DNA of 45,063 nt from Sphingomonadales bacterium (lineage in GTDB: Bacteria > Pseudomonadota > Alphaproteobacteria > Sphingomonadales > Sphingomonadaceae), in the NCBI GenBank assembly GCA_009993585.1, contig JAACTG010000118.1:1-45063 (forward strand). Reading direction: 5' to 3'. Position 1 is the stretch's first letter, and the number at the start of each line of letters is the position of its first letter. Under the pieces are notes generated by a model that had not been told where the DNA came from, searched no databases, and saw nothing but the letters and a program-made list of their open reading frames with translations. The translations under genes and the position numbers were made by a program. Below are positions 29,356-40,310 of the stretch, one piece after another.

Positions 29356-30684
29356 TCATTTCTTTAATATGTCGAGCGCCATCGCGGTCATCGCCTCGGC
29401 GGCGGTCGCGATCAGCAGGTCGGCCTTGGGCGCCCAGGTCGCCGAATGCAGCGACGGCAGCGTCTTTTCCCCGCGCTGCGCGGCGGCGAAATCGGCCGGA
29501 TCGACCCCGCCGGCCCAGAAGATGAGGCTCTCGATGCTCTTATCGGCGCGATAATAGCGCCCGAAATCCTCGCCGCCCATCACCGGCGGCGCCTTGATCA
29601 CGCGCTCGGCGCCGAAGCGCGCGGTCGCAACCGCGGCGAAGCGCTCGGCCATGGCGGGCACGTTGTAGGTCGAGGGCGTATAGTCGTCGCGCAGGACGCG
29701 CACCACGGGCATGCGCGCCTCGTCGATTCCCGCGGCGATCGCCTCGCCCTTGGTGACCCGCGCGATCCCGCTCAGCAATTGCTCGCGCACCTCGTCGGTA
29801 TAGCTGCGCACGGTCAGCTGCAGCCGCGCCTCGTCGGAGATGACGTTGTGCTTGGCGCCGGCATGAAAGCTGCCGACGGTGACGACCGCGGGCGCCTGCG
29901 GATCGACCTCGCGCGACACCAGCGTTTGCAGCGCCATGACGATCTTGCTGGCGAGGACGATCGGGTCCTTGGTGGTGTGCGGATAGGCGCCGTGGCCGCC
30001 GACGCCCTTCACCGTGATATCGACGCTGTCGACATTGGCGAGCGCATAGCCCGGCGTATAGCCGACCATGCCCGCAGGGAACTGCGCCGCATCGTGAAAG
30101 GCGATCGCGTGCGTCGGCTTGGGAAAGCGCGTGAACAGCCCGTCGTCGAGCATCGCCTGCGCGCCGGCGCCGGTTTCCTCGGCAGGCTGGCCGATCATCA
30201 CCAGCGTGCCCGACCATTCGGCCTTGCGCGCGGCGAGCTGGCGCGCGGCGGCGACCCAGGCGGTCATGTGGGTATCGTGGCCGCAGGCGTGCATGACGCC
30301 GGTCTCGACGCCGGCATCGGTGGTGACGCGGACCCGCGACGCGAACGGGAGGCCGGTCGCCTCGGTCACCGGCAGCGCGTCCATGTCGGCGCGGATCAGC
30401 AGCACCGGTCCGGGCCCGTTCTCCATCACCGCGACGACGCCGGTGCCGCCGACCCGTTCGGTCACGACGAAGCCGAGCTTGCGCGCCTCGGCCGCCAGCC
30501 GCGCCGCCGACGCGGTTTCCTGGCCGCTCAGTTCGGGGTTCGCGTGCAGCGTGCGATACAGTTCCATCAGCGACGGCATGTCGCGCGCGATCGCGGTGTC
30601 GATATCGGGGGCCGCAACCTGCGCCATGGCGGGCTGGGCGAGCAGCATCGGCAGGGCGACGGCGAGGATGAATTTGGGGGTCAT
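29356..30684 (-). CDS. Exported M20D-family amidohydrolase / peptidase
   Basis: A 442-residue hydrolase of the M20D group (hippurate hydrolase, IAA-amino acid hydrolase, N-acyl amino acid deacylase type). A cleavable signal peptide (MTPKFILAVALPMLLAQPAMA) sends it to the periplasm. Metal ligands lie in MHACGHDTHM, GQPAEETGAGA, AFHDAA and near the C-terminus PSLHSATWAP. The dimerisation part includes VKGVGGHGAYPH. I chose the ATG at 30684, where the signal peptide begins. It follows the DUF4893 gene by 54 bases on the same strand, so it may share its transcript. The substrate cannot be assigned more exactly. Confidence 0.92.
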   Translation of the reverse strand: MTPKFILAVALPMLLAQPAMAQVAAPDIDTAIARDMPSLMELYRTLHANPELSGQETASAARLAAEARKLGFVVTERVGGTGVVAVMENGPGPVLLIRADMDALPVTEATGLPFASRVRVTTDAGVETGVMHACGHDTHMTAWVAAARQLAARKAEWSGTLVMIGQPAEETGAGAQAMLDDGLFTRFPKPTHAIAFHDAAQFPAGMVGYTPGYALANVDSVDITVKGVGGHGAYPHTTKDPIVLASKIVMALQTLVSREVDPQAPAVVTVGSFHAGAKHNVISDEARLQLTVRSYTDEVREQLLSGIARVTKGEAIAAGIDEARMPVVRVLRDDYTPSTYNVPAMAERFAAVATARFGAERVIKAPPVMGGEDFGRYYRADKSIESLIFWAGGVDPADFAAAQRGEKTLPSLHSATWAPKADLLIATAAEAMTAMALDILKK

Positions 30685-30738
30685 GGCGCAATCGGACCTT
30701 TCAGGGCTGTTGAACGGTAACGGGCCGCGCATGCGGCC

Positions 30739-31380
30739 TCAATCGGCGGGCTCGATCTCGATCACGTCGAGCAGCGATTCGAACGCGGGATAGGGCAGCG
30801 CCAGGCGCCAGTGCGCGGGGCCGATGCGCTCGACCAGCCCCGCCATGTCGCGGGCGGGATCGACGCCGTAATCGATGATCCCCTCCTCGTCGCCGAGCTG
30901 GAGAGTGCCGAGGAACACCTGGCGGCGGTCGGTGTCGTCGAACATCAGGCCGACCGGCCGCTGCGACCCCGACAGCTTGGTCAGGCTGAAAATCTCCTGC
31001 TCGGCGGCGATGCGGCAGGCGAACCAGCCATAAGCGGCGTAATCGAGCAGCCCCGCCTGCTTCGCGCCGAGCTTGGTCGTGCGGCAGCGATAGTCGCCGG
31101 GCGGGATATAGGGGTTGGGCAGCGCCGCATCGGGGTCGAACAACGCCCCGCCGGCGGCGATGTCGGCGCCATGCCCCGCCGCTCGCGCCGCGCTCAGCGC
31201 GCTTACCCAGGCCTGGCGCCAGTTGCGGACACGGTCGCGGTCGCTGCTCGTCGCGATGGCGCGCCAGCCCGCGATATCGGCATCGGCGGCGGCGACGCCC
31301 GACGGGCCGGCGGCGTGCATCGGCGCGCACGCCGGCAGCATCGCGACGGCGAGGCACGATAATCGCAGCAAAATCTTCAT
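30739..31380 (-). CDS. DUF4893 lipoprotein
   Basis: A 213-residue predicted lipoprotein: hydrophobic signal followed by MLPA-C. The body matches the DUF4893 pattern: ADADIAGWRAIATSSDRDRVRNWRQAW at the start, then NPYIPPGDYRCRTTKLG, YGWFACRIAAEQ, FSLTKLSGSQRPVGLMFDD and a C-terminal DVIEIEPAD. Function unknown; the family is common in sphingomonads. The ATG overlaps the stop of the hydroxybutyrate dehydrogenase gene (ATGA), so translation is coupled, though no functional link is evident. Confidence 0.85.
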   Translation of the reverse strand: MKILLRLSCLAVAMLPACAPMHAAGPSGVAAADADIAGWRAIATSSDRDRVRNWRQAWVSALSAARAAGHGADIAAGGALFDPDAALPNPYIPPGDYRCRTTKLGAKQAGLLDYAAYGWFACRIAAEQEIFSLTKLSGSQRPVGLMFDDTDRRQVFLGTLQLGDEEGIIDYGVDPARDMAGLVERIGPAHWRLALPYPAFESLLDVIEIEPAD

Positions 31381-32180
31381 TGCGCGGTCCAGCCCCCGTC
31401 GATCGAATGATTGGCGCCGGTCGTCGCGCTCGCGGCGTCGGAACACAGGAACAGGGCGAGCGCCGCGACCTGGTCGACGGTGACGAACCGCTTGGTCGGC
31501 TGCGCGGCGAGCAGGACGTCGTTCATCACCTGCTCGCGCGTCAGCCCGCGGCTCTTCATCGTGTCGGGGATCTGGTTCTCGACCAGCGGCGTCCAGACAT
31601 AGCCGGGGCTGATCGCGTTGACCGTGACGCCCGCCTGAGCGACCTCGAGCGCGACCGTCTTGGTCAGGCCGGCAATGCCGTGCTTGGCCGCGATATAGGC
31701 CGACTTGTTCGGGCTGGCGACGAGCGAATGCGCCGACGCGGTGTTGATGATCCGGCCCCAGCCCGCCCATTTCATGTGCGGCAGCGCGAGGCGCGTCGTG
31801 TGGAACGCCGCGGTCAGGTTGAGCGCGATGATCAGATCCCATTTTTCGGGCGGGAATGCGTCGATCGGCGCGACGTGCTGCGTGCCGGCATTGTTGACCA
31901 GGATGTCGACCCCGCCGCCGCGTTTGGCGATCGCGTCGAACATCGCGGCGATGGCATCGGCGTCGGTCAGGTCGGCGTCGTCGTAATGGGCCGGCGCCCC
32001 GCTCGCCTCGGCCAGCGCGGCGCGTTCGCGTTCGATCGCGTCGGCATCGCCGAACCCGTTGATGACGACGCTGGCGCCGGCACCGGCGAACGCCTGCGCG
32101 ATGGCAAGGCCGATGCCGCTGGTCGATCCGGTGACGAGCGCGGTCTTGCCGCTAAGATCGGGGACGAGGGACAGGCTCAA
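31377..32180 (-). CDS. 3-hydroxybutyrate dehydrogenase (SDR family)
   Basis: NAD-dependent oxidation of 3-hydroxybutyrate to acetoacetate, used in polyhydroxybutyrate and ketone-body turnover. The 267-residue short-chain dehydrogenase has TGSTSGIGLAIAQAFAGAGA (cofactor loop), DILVNNAGTQHVAPI, catalytic Ser in INTASAHS, and YIAAKHG. The long substrate loop GYVWTPLVENQIPDTMKSRG and LLAAQPTKRFVTVDQVA are specific to this enzyme. I chose the TTG at 32180 because AGGAG lies six bases upstream; no ATG or GTG fits. It heads a run with DUF4893 and the M20 hydrolase. Confidence 0.92.
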   Translation of the reverse strand: MSLSLVPDLSGKTALVTGSTSGIGLAIAQAFAGAGASVVINGFGDADAIERERAALAEASGAPAHYDDADLTDADAIAAMFDAIAKRGGGVDILVNNAGTQHVAPIDAFPPEKWDLIIALNLTAAFHTTRLALPHMKWAGWGRIINTASAHSLVASPNKSAYIAAKHGIAGLTKTVALEVAQAGVTVNAISPGYVWTPLVENQIPDTMKSRGLTREQVMNDVLLAAQPTKRFVTVDQVAALALFLCSDAASATTGANHSIDGGWTAQ

Positions 32181-32228
32181 GTAATTCTCCTGAGAGCAGG
32201 TGCGTGACAATGGCGGGCCATCGTGACA

Positions 32229-32253
32229 GGAACCTTCCTCCGGGTCCAATGTT
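32229..32253 (+). promoter_or_regulatory. Possible EcfG-type promoter for the zinc metallopeptidase
   Basis: GGAACC (32229-32234) followed after 15 bases by TGTT (32250-32253), close to the EcfG pattern but with one mismatch in the -10 and a shorter spacer. It lies about 60 bases before the peptidase start. Confidence 0.3.
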
Positions 32254-32315
32254 CAATGACGGACTAAAAGCAGGCGGATAGGGTCCCGGCCCCCGCGCCC
32301 AACAGGAGATTGGCC

Positions 32316-33212
32316 ATGCGGCTCGACGACCTCGACCCAAGCAAGAATGTTCGCGACCTCGGCACCGGAAGCGGCGGCGGTTTCGGCGGCGGCGGCCTCG
32401 GCGGACTGATCGGCCTCTTGCCGATGCTGCTCGGGCGCAAGATGGGCATCGGCACGATCGTCATTCTCGCGATCGTCGGCTATTTCGTCTTTTCGGGCGG
32501 CGGCCTCGGCCTGACCGGCGGCACCCCGGCGAGCCAGTCGGGCAACGGCGACAACGTCGCCTGCGATACCGCGGCCGAAGCCTTTTCGTGCAAGGTGCTG
32601 GCCTCGACCGAACAGGTCTGGGGCACGATCTTCCAGAACAATGGGTCGCGCTATCAGCCCACCGTGCTGACCTTCTACGATCGCTCGGCGCAGTCGGGCT
32701 GCGGCGCGGCGCAGTCGGCGATGGGGCCGTTCTACTGCCCGACCGACAGCAACATCTATCTCGACACCGCCTTCTACGACGAACTGTCGTCGCGCATGGG
32801 CGCGGGCGGCGACACCGCCCAGGCCTATGTCATCGCGCACGAGGTCGGCCATCACATCCAGGACCTGACCGGCGTGCTCGACCAGGCGCGCGGGATGCAG
32901 GCGCGCGCGTCGCAGGCCGAAGGCAATGCGATCCAGGTCCGCGTCGAACTGCAGGCCGATTGCTATGCCGGCGTCTGGGTCGCCCATGCCAAGGATGCGC
33001 AGGGTCGCGCCGCGGTCGAGCCCGGCGATGTCGAGGAAGGCCTGCGCGCCGCGCACCAGATCGGCGACGACACGCTGATGAAATCGGCGGGCCAGAACCC
33101 GGTCGAAAGCATGTTCACCCATGGCAGCTCGCAGCAGCGCATGACGTGGCTCAAGCGCGGCATCGAGACCGGCGACCCGGCCCAGTGCGACACCTTCAAC
33201 GCGACGATCTGA
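32316..33212 (+). CDS. Neutral zinc metallopeptidase (YpfJ family)
   Basis: A 298-residue membrane-anchored metallopeptidase. The N-terminus MRLDDLDPSKNVRDLG and a Gly-rich linker are followed by a membrane helix (IGTIVILAIVGYFVFSGGGL). The catalytic motif is AYVIAHEVGHHIQDLTG (HExxH) with a downstream ligand region VELQADCYAGVW. Conserved elements QPTVLTFYDRSAQSGCG and GPFYCPTDSNIYLD match the YpfJ/KPN family. AGGAG seven bases upstream supports ATG 32316 rather than a TTG two codons earlier. The substrate is unknown. It is convergent with the endonuclease-fold gene. Confidence 0.92.
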   Translation: MRLDDLDPSKNVRDLGTGSGGGFGGGGLGGLIGLLPMLLGRKMGIGTIVILAIVGYFVFSGGGLGLTGGTPASQSGNGDNVACDTAAEAFSCKVLASTEQVWGTIFQNNGSRYQPTVLTFYDRSAQSGCGAAQSAMGPFYCPTDSNIYLDTAFYDELSSRMGAGGDTAQAYVIAHEVGHHIQDLTGVLDQARGMQARASQAEGNAIQVRVELQADCYAGVWVAHAKDAQGRAAVEPGDVEEGLRAAHQIGDDTLMKSAGQNPVESMFTHGSSQQRMTWLKRGIETGDPAQCDTFNATI

Positions 33213-33242
33213 TCGGCCGGACCATCGCCCGCGCGGCGGCTG

Positions 33243-34370
33243 CTAGGCGATCTTGGCGGCGAGATCGGTGAGATAGCGATCGGAAAAGTCGGTCTCGATC
33301 TCGATCCAGAGCGGCGCGTGATCGGACAATTGCCAGGTGCGCCACTTGCGGTAGAGCTTGGCGGCGGTGTCGGCCCGATATTTGGGATCGGTTTCGGGAT
33401 CCTTGTTCGGCATGTGCGCGGCATAGAGATCGGCATCGTCGTCGGTGAAGACCGCGGCGAACAGGTCGACCATGCCGCCGCCGCGCACCTTGAAGCGCTT
33501 GTCCTTCACCCGCACCGCGATCTGGTCGTAGAAATGCGCGCCCTGCTTGCGCACCTTGTCGCCGTCGATCGCCGCAGGAACCGTGAAATTCTCGCTCTTG
33601 AGCGCGGCCATCGTCTCGTGCTGCGGGCTGACGACGTTGAAATCGCCGAGCAGGATATAATTCTCGACCGCGCCGAGCCGGTCCTTTTCCTGCTTGCTCG
33701 CGCTGTCCTGGCGATCGGCGAAGAATTTCACCAATCCGCGAATCTCGTTGATCCGGCGCTGCAGCGCGGGCCCGCTCTCCTTGCCGTAATACAGGTGCGC
33801 GGTGCACAGGCTGAACTTGAACCAGCCCGCCTGGAACGCGACCAAAAAGGGGCTGCGCGCGAACTGCAGGCGCTTGCCCTCGATCGTCGCCGAATCGGGT
33901 TTAACCTTGTCGGGCGCGACGATCAGCTGGCCGTCGGGCAGGACGATCTCGCCCGCGATCTTGCGGAACCACACTTTGGTCCGGTTATAGACGAAGACCA
34001 TGCGCTCGCCGTTGCCGCCGCTGCCTTCGGTGGTGTCGGTCGCGATATAGTCCCAGTCGCGCCCGAGGATCTTCATCACGCGCTCGAGCGCGGTGAGGTC
34101 GCGATTGACCTCCTGCACCGCGATCAGGTCGAACGACGCCAGGATTTCGGCGATGTAGTAAATGCTCTCGTCGAGGCGAGGGCCATAGCCGAACTTGTTC
34201 GAATCGAAATCGCGGATATTCCATGTCGCCAGCAGGAAAGACGACTCGCTCTTGCGTGATCGCACCTCGGCGAGCGACTTGCGCAAAGCAACCAGGCGTT
34301 GCGCGCATCGCTTGAATGCCGTGGTGTCTTCGCCGAACGCCCATTTCATGCCGCTATACACGTTCGACAT
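33243..34370 (-). CDS. Endonuclease/exonuclease/phosphatase family protein
   Basis: A 375-residue protein with the DNase I-like fold. Active-site motifs in order: LATWNIRDFD, LIAVQEVNRD (metal Glu), CTAHLYYGKE, ILLGDFNVVSP (Asp-Asn pair) and LSDHAPLWIEIE (terminal Asp-His). No signal peptide is present. The fold acts on nucleic acids, phosphoinositides or sphingomyelin; nothing here selects among these. The first 40 residues are a charged helical extension not part of the core. The stop is TAG at 33243. The gene stands alone between acs and the convergent zinc peptidase. Confidence 0.88.
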   Translation of the reverse strand: MSNVYSGMKWAFGEDTTAFKRCAQRLVALRKSLAEVRSRKSESSFLLATWNIRDFDSNKFGYGPRLDESIYYIAEILASFDLIAVQEVNRDLTALERVMKILGRDWDYIATDTTEGSGGNGERMVFVYNRTKVWFRKIAGEIVLPDGQLIVAPDKVKPDSATIEGKRLQFARSPFLVAFQAGWFKFSLCTAHLYYGKESGPALQRRINEIRGLVKFFADRQDSASKQEKDRLGAVENYILLGDFNVVSPQHETMAALKSENFTVPAAIDGDKVRKQGAHFYDQIAVRVKDKRFKVRGGGMVDLFAAVFTDDDADLYAAHMPNKDPETDPKYRADTAAKLYRKWRTWQLSDHAPLWIEIETDFSDRYLTDLAAKIA

Positions 34371-34460
34371 CGCCGTGCTCCTTCGCTCTACTTCCCGCCG
34401 TCGCTATTGATACGCCAAAACGTCGTTGCTTAGAAGGTGCCGGGGCACGGGATCGGACGA

Positions 34461-36398
<1,938 letters not shown>

Positions 36399-36480
36399 CG
36401 TCGCGTCTCCTGTGATTTTCTTTCGGTTTAGCAGAAGTGCCGCCTTTCGTCCTAGCCCCCCGATTGGCACAGAGGCGCGC

Positions 36481-38511
36481 ATGACCCGCGCCCTCCGCAT
36501 CGTCCTCCTGGCGTCGAGCATCCTCGCCGCCCCCGCCTTCGCTCAGGACTCTGGCGAGGCGGGCGAAGCCGCGCCCGAAAACGTCGGCACGATCGTCGTC
36601 ATCGGCACTGCTCTCCCCCCGCCGCCGGGCAGCGCGGCCTATTCGACCGCGACGATCGATCGCGACCGGCTGCTCGCCGACGCCTCGGGCCGGATCGAGA
36701 ACGCGCTGCGGGATGTCGCCGGCTTCCAGCAGTTCCGCCGCTCGGACAGCCGCTCGGCCAACCCCAGCGCGCAGGGCGTGACGCTGCGCGGCCTCGGCGG
36801 CAACGCCAGCAGCCGCGCTCTGGTCCTGCTCGACGGCGTTCCCGTCGCCGATCCGTTCTTCGGCTATATTCCGTTCAATGCGCTCGCGCCCGAGCGGCTG
36901 GCCAGCGCCCGCATCACGCGCGGCGGCGGGACCGGCGCGTTTGGCGCGGGCGCGCTGACCGGGACGATCGAGCTGACCAGCGCCTCGCCCGCCAGCCTGC
37001 CCCGGCTCGCCGCGCGCGCATTCTACGGCAGCGGCAACGCCAGCGAGATCGCGCTCGCCACCGCGCAACCGCTTGGCGCGGGCCATGTCGTTCTCGCCGG
37101 GCGCTTCGATCGCGGCGACGGCTTCTACACCGTGCCCGAGGCCGCGCGCGGCCCCGCCGACGTGCGCGCACGCTATGCCAACGGCTCGCTGTCGGCGCAG
37201 GCGGTCGTGCCCGTTGGCGACGCCTCCGAACTGCAGGCGCGCGCGCTGATCTTTCGCGACGATCGCACGTTGCGCTTCGCGGGCGCCGACAGCCGCAGCG
37301 AAGGGGTCGACACCAGCCTGCGCTTCGTCGCGCGCGGGGCCTGGCAGGTCGAGGCGCTGGCCTATGCGCAGGCACGCAATTTCGCCAACATCGTCGTCAG
37401 CTCGACGCGCTTCGTCCCCGTGCTCGACCAGCGCGCGACGCCCTCGACCGGTCTCGGCGGCAAGATCGAGCTGCGCCCGCCGACCGGCAAGGCAGTGACG
37501 CTGCGCTTCGGCGTCGACGCACGCCAGGCCGACGGCGAGCTGCGCGAAAACGCGATCAGCGCCTTTTCGGGCCGCATCACCGCGCGGCGCCAGGCGTGCG
37601 GACGCAGCCTGACCGCAGGAGCATTCGGCGAAGGCGACTGGAGCCTCGGCGCCCTGACGCTGACCGCCGGCGCGCGGATCGACCGTTATGCGATCACACG
37701 CGGCTTCTTCGCCGAAACCGACGCGCTCGGCATCCCGACGATCGATCAGGCCTATCGCGACCGCACGGGCTGGGAACCGAGCGTGCGCGCCGGGCTGCGC
37801 TATCGAGCCTCACCCGCGCTGGCGCTGCGCAGCGCCGCCTATACCGGCTTTCGCCTGCCGACATTGAACGAGCTCTACCGCCCCTTCACCGTCTTTCCCG
37901 TCGTCACGCGCGCCAACGCCGCGCTGTCGCCCGAGCGGCTGCGCGGGGTCGAGGCGGGGCTCGACTGGACCCCGCGCGAGGATGTCGGCGTTTCACTGAC
38001 CGCCTTCGCCAACCGGCTAGACGACGCGATCGCCAACGTCACGATCGGCCCCGCTCTGCGCGAGCGGCGGAATATCGACGCGATCGTTGCTTATGGCATC
38101 GAACTCGACGCGCACGCCGCGTTCGGCGCATTCGATCTCGGCGCCTCCTATGCCTTCAGCGATGCGAGCGTCCGCGCGAGCGGCGCCGCGGCCGCGATCG
38201 ACGGGCGCCCGCCCGCGCAAAGCCCGCGCCACGCCGCGAGCGCGACGCTCGGCTGGCACCACGACGCAGCGCGCGCCTCGCTGACCGGCCGCTATGTCGG
38301 CCGCCAGTTCGAGGACGACCTCGGCGCCAACCCCCTCCCCGCCGCCGTCACCCTCGACGGCTTCGCCAGCATGCCGCTGAGCCGCCGCGCCTCGCTCATC
38401 GCCCGCGTCGAAAACCTGTTCGATGCGAAGGTCGTCACCCGCCGCGTCGGCACCGACAGCGAAATCGGCGCGCCAAGGATCGTGTGGCTGGGAATCGCAA
38501 TAAGACGCTAG
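36481..38511 (+). CDS. TonB-dependent outer-membrane receptor
   Basis: A 676-residue outer-membrane uptake channel. It has a signal peptide ending PAFA, a TonB-box-like [12 protein letters not shown], a plug domain ([20 protein letters not shown], then [20 protein letters not shown], and [16 protein letters not shown]) and a beta-barrel with many alternating strands; [15 protein letters not shown] is the conserved late-barrel motif and [13 protein letters not shown] the last region. Ligand unknown. It is somewhat short for siderophore receptors and may transport vitamin B12-like or other small ligands. The adjacent acs gene is divergent, and no TonB or ABC partner genes are near. Confidence 0.92.
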   Translation: MTRALRIVLLASSILAAPAFAQDSGEAGEAAPENVGTIVVIGTALPPPPGSAAYSTATIDRDRLLADASGRIENALRDVAGFQQFRRSDSRSANPSAQGVTLRGLGGNASSRALVLLDGVPVADPFFGYIPFNALAPERLASARITRGGGTGAFGAGALTGTIELTSASPASLPRLAARAFYGSGNASEIALATAQPLGAGHVVLAGRFDRGDGFYTVPEAARGPADVRARYANGSLSAQAVVPVGDASELQARALIFRDDRTLRFAGADSRSEGVDTSLRFVARGAWQVEALAYAQARNFANIVVSSTRFVPVLDQRATPSTGLGGKIELRPPTGKAVTLRFGVDARQADGELRENAISAFSGRITARRQACGRSLTAGAFGEGDWSLGALTLTAGARIDRYAITRGFFAETDALGIPTIDQAYRDRTGWEPSVRAGLRYRASPALALRSAAYTGFRLPTLNELYRPFTVFPVVTRANAALSPERLRGVEAGLDWTPREDVGVSLTAFANRLDDAIANVTIGPALRERRNIDAIVAYGIELDAHAAFGAFDLGASYAFSDASVRASGAAAAIDGRPPAQSPRHAASATLGWHHDAARASLTGRYVGRQFEDDLGANPLPAAVTLDGFASMPLSRRASLIARVENLFDAKVVTRRVGTDSEIGAPRIVWLGIAIRR

Positions 38512-38525
38512 CGCCTCTGACCGTC

Positions 38526-38545
38526 ATCCCAGCGAAAGCTGGGAT
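38526..38545. repeat. REP-type hairpin (ATCCCAGC-GAAA-GCTGGGAT)
   Basis: Perfect eight-base arms with a GAAA loop, flanked by CGTC and CTAT, 15 bases after the TonB receptor stop. It belongs to the widespread GTCATCCC...GGGATC class of dispersed repeats. It marks the junction between core genes and the lower-GC island that follows. The rest of the 149-base gap 38512-38660 holds no gene. Confidence 0.65.
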
Positions 38546-38660
38546 CTATCTCGAGTCGCTTGCAACCGTGGTCAGAAATCAAAAACGGAGCTCACGTTCC
38601 GCATGGTCATCTGCCCATAGGCGGTTGCCACTATAACATATCGGCAGCTATTGATCCCCC

Positions 38661-39257
38661 ATGGCTTCTAGACCGCTTCGGGACAGTGATATACGGCAAG
38701 CCGCCTACAGGCGGTTGCTGACGCACGCCCAAGCCTGTCCCGACACCCTCGTCATTGACGAGTTGGGCCTCGATCATGGCAGTTGCCGGATCGATATTGC
38801 CGTGATCAACGGCCATATCCGGGGCGTCGAAATCAAGGCAGAAGCCGACACCTTGGAGCGCTTGCCGCGGCAGGTAGCGGCCTATAGCGAGGTGGTAGAT
38901 AAGGCCTTGTTGATCGTAGATACCAAACATCTTGCGTCGGCCATGACGATGGTGCCCGATTGGTGGGGCATTATGATCGCCGCGCGCGGTGCAACTCAGG
39001 GCGTGCGGTTTCGTCGTGTCCGATCGGAACGAGCCAACAAGGGCATCGATCCACTTGTTCTGGCTCGTCTACTTTGGCGACCTGAAGCGCAGGCGATCCT
39101 AAGAAGCCTTGGCGTTCCGGAGCGAGAGCTCCGAGCTCCACGTACGGCGCTTTACAAAATGTTGGTTGATAGGCTGCCGCTGCGCCGTCTCTCGCAAACT
39201 GTACGTGAGACCCTCAAGGCCCGAACATCATGGCGAGATCGGCCACCACTTTTGTGA
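38661..39257 (+). CDS. sce7726-family protein, PD-(D/E)XK nuclease-like
   Basis: A 198-residue protein with the sce7726 pattern: VIDELGLDHGSCRIDIAVIN, then GVEIKAEADTLERLPRQVAAY, and VPDWWGIMIAA. E34, D45, E57-x-K59 and the later Q71-x3-Y75 have the order of a PD-(D/E)XK nuclease core with the RecB-like QxxxY motif, so DNA cleavage is a reasonable inference, not proven. The C-terminal 80 residues are basic and helical. No ribosome site is visible before the ATG; a leaderless or weak start is likely. Codon use is less GC-rich than in flanking genes. The 3' end overlaps the opposite-strand Beta gene by 44 bases. From general knowledge, sce7726 and Beta/sce7725-type genes are often neighbours. 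Confidence 0.8.
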   Translation: MASRPLRDSDIRQAAYRRLLTHAQACPDTLVIDELGLDHGSCRIDIAVINGHIRGVEIKAEADTLERLPRQVAAYSEVVDKALLIVDTKHLASAMTMVPDWWGIMIAARGATQGVRFRRVRSERANKGIDPLVLARLLWRPEAQAILRSLGVPERELRAPRTALYKMLVDRLPLRRLSQTVRETLKARTSWRDRPPLL

Positions 39258-40299
39258 TGTGGTGGTTCGAGCCGACCCACCGCCATGTGGATAGGCTTCC
39301 GGTGCTTGCAATCCCGTCTCGGCATTGCTCGATATAGTCACTGCCGGGCGAGAAACCCGAGCCCAGGAAATGGGCTGAGCCAGTTACGGTGCCACTGCAT
39401 CCCCGATACTGCCCGAACCCGTTGTCACGCACGTTGACACCCTTGACGATAATCCAACCATCGTCGCACGCGTAACGGATCGTCGCTGAAGGCTTCACTT
39501 TCCTCATGTCCATCCGTGTGTACGCATGGCCAGCAATGGCATAGTCAGCAAATGTCGGTTTGCGGACCGCCTCTCCCAGAAAAGTCGAAAGCGCCCGGAA
39601 AAAAGTCCATTCCCGCCGAGGCCAGAATTGGATCGGGCCCGTGACCTCGGCCATAGATGTCGGAAATGACGTACCTGCGAGAACGAGGCTGCGTGCAGTC
39701 GCCATGGTATTCGATGCCTGGATCGCAGCGGTGACGATGTTGATTAGTACGTCCTGTGGCTCCCAAGCCGGGGCTTCGAGATCGAGAACCACATCGCAGT
39801 CCGCAATGGTCACACCGAGCTGCTGAAGCATTGCACCCACATTGGCGTCGAAGGCGGGATCCAATGCCTCATCGAGAGAACAACGCAGCACCACTCCGGT
39901 CTGCATCAAGGCGCTCGCAGCTCTCACGGCCGTGCGATAGGCTGCGTTGCTGTCGAATCTGATGACCGGGATAAGCGTGGCTCCACGTGCGAAAGCCTGC
40001 TCGCACAGGTATTGCATTGGATGTTTGCCACCCTGCATCACCTCAGCCGGATCCAGCAGCCCGCAGTCGAGCAGAGCAAGGCGCGTTCCCCACTTTGCGT
40101 GAAAGCGAGCGGCAAATTTTGCGACGTGATCGTCGATCGACTTCGAAGGGGTCCAAGTATCGAAATCGAAATCCGGGGGGGTGATCTCGATAAGAGGAAC
40201 AGTCCTATCCTTGACGGCGTCCGGCAGGCGCAAGAGCGCCTGATATTCGCCAAGTCGCCATTTGAGTATTGGAACATACTGAGTGTGCGTGATCGGCAT
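39214..40299 (-). CDS. Beta-family protein (phage-associated, function unknown)
   Basis: A 361-residue soluble protein beginning MPITHTQYVPILKWRLGEYQ, then VPLIEITPPDFDF, a pattern of the Beta_protein/sce7725 family found in prophages and accessory islands. Other conserved-looking segments are LLDCGLLDP, TLIPVIRFDSN, DVVLDLEA and SYIEQC-like SDYIEQCRDG. No catalytic motif can be named. I chose the ATG at 40299, preceded by GAGGGG, rather than a TTG at 40314. It starts 11 bases after the XRE-ImmA stop and is probably the third gene of that operon. G+C is visibly lower than in flanking core genes (33 of 60 bases at 39541-39600). Confidence 0.75.
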   Translation of the reverse strand: MPITHTQYVPILKWRLGEYQALLRLPDAVKDRTVPLIEITPPDFDFDTWTPSKSIDDHVAKFAARFHAKWGTRLALLDCGLLDPAEVMQGGKHPMQYLCEQAFARGATLIPVIRFDSNAAYRTAVRAASALMQTGVVLRCSLDEALDPAFDANVGAMLQQLGVTIADCDVVLDLEAPAWEPQDVLINIVTAAIQASNTMATARSLVLAGTSFPTSMAEVTGPIQFWPRREWTFFRALSTFLGEAVRKPTFADYAIAGHAYTRMDMRKVKPSATIRYACDDGWIIVKGVNVRDNGFGQYRGCSGTVTGSAHFLGSGFSPGSDYIEQCRDGIASTGSLSTWRWVGSNHHITKVVADLAMMFGP

Positions 40300-40310
40300 G
40301 TCGTCGCCCC

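Noticed and set aside
36461-36480. TGGCAC resembling a sigma-54 -24 element before the TonB receptor
   Set aside because: The matching TTGC -12 element is absent at the required distance.
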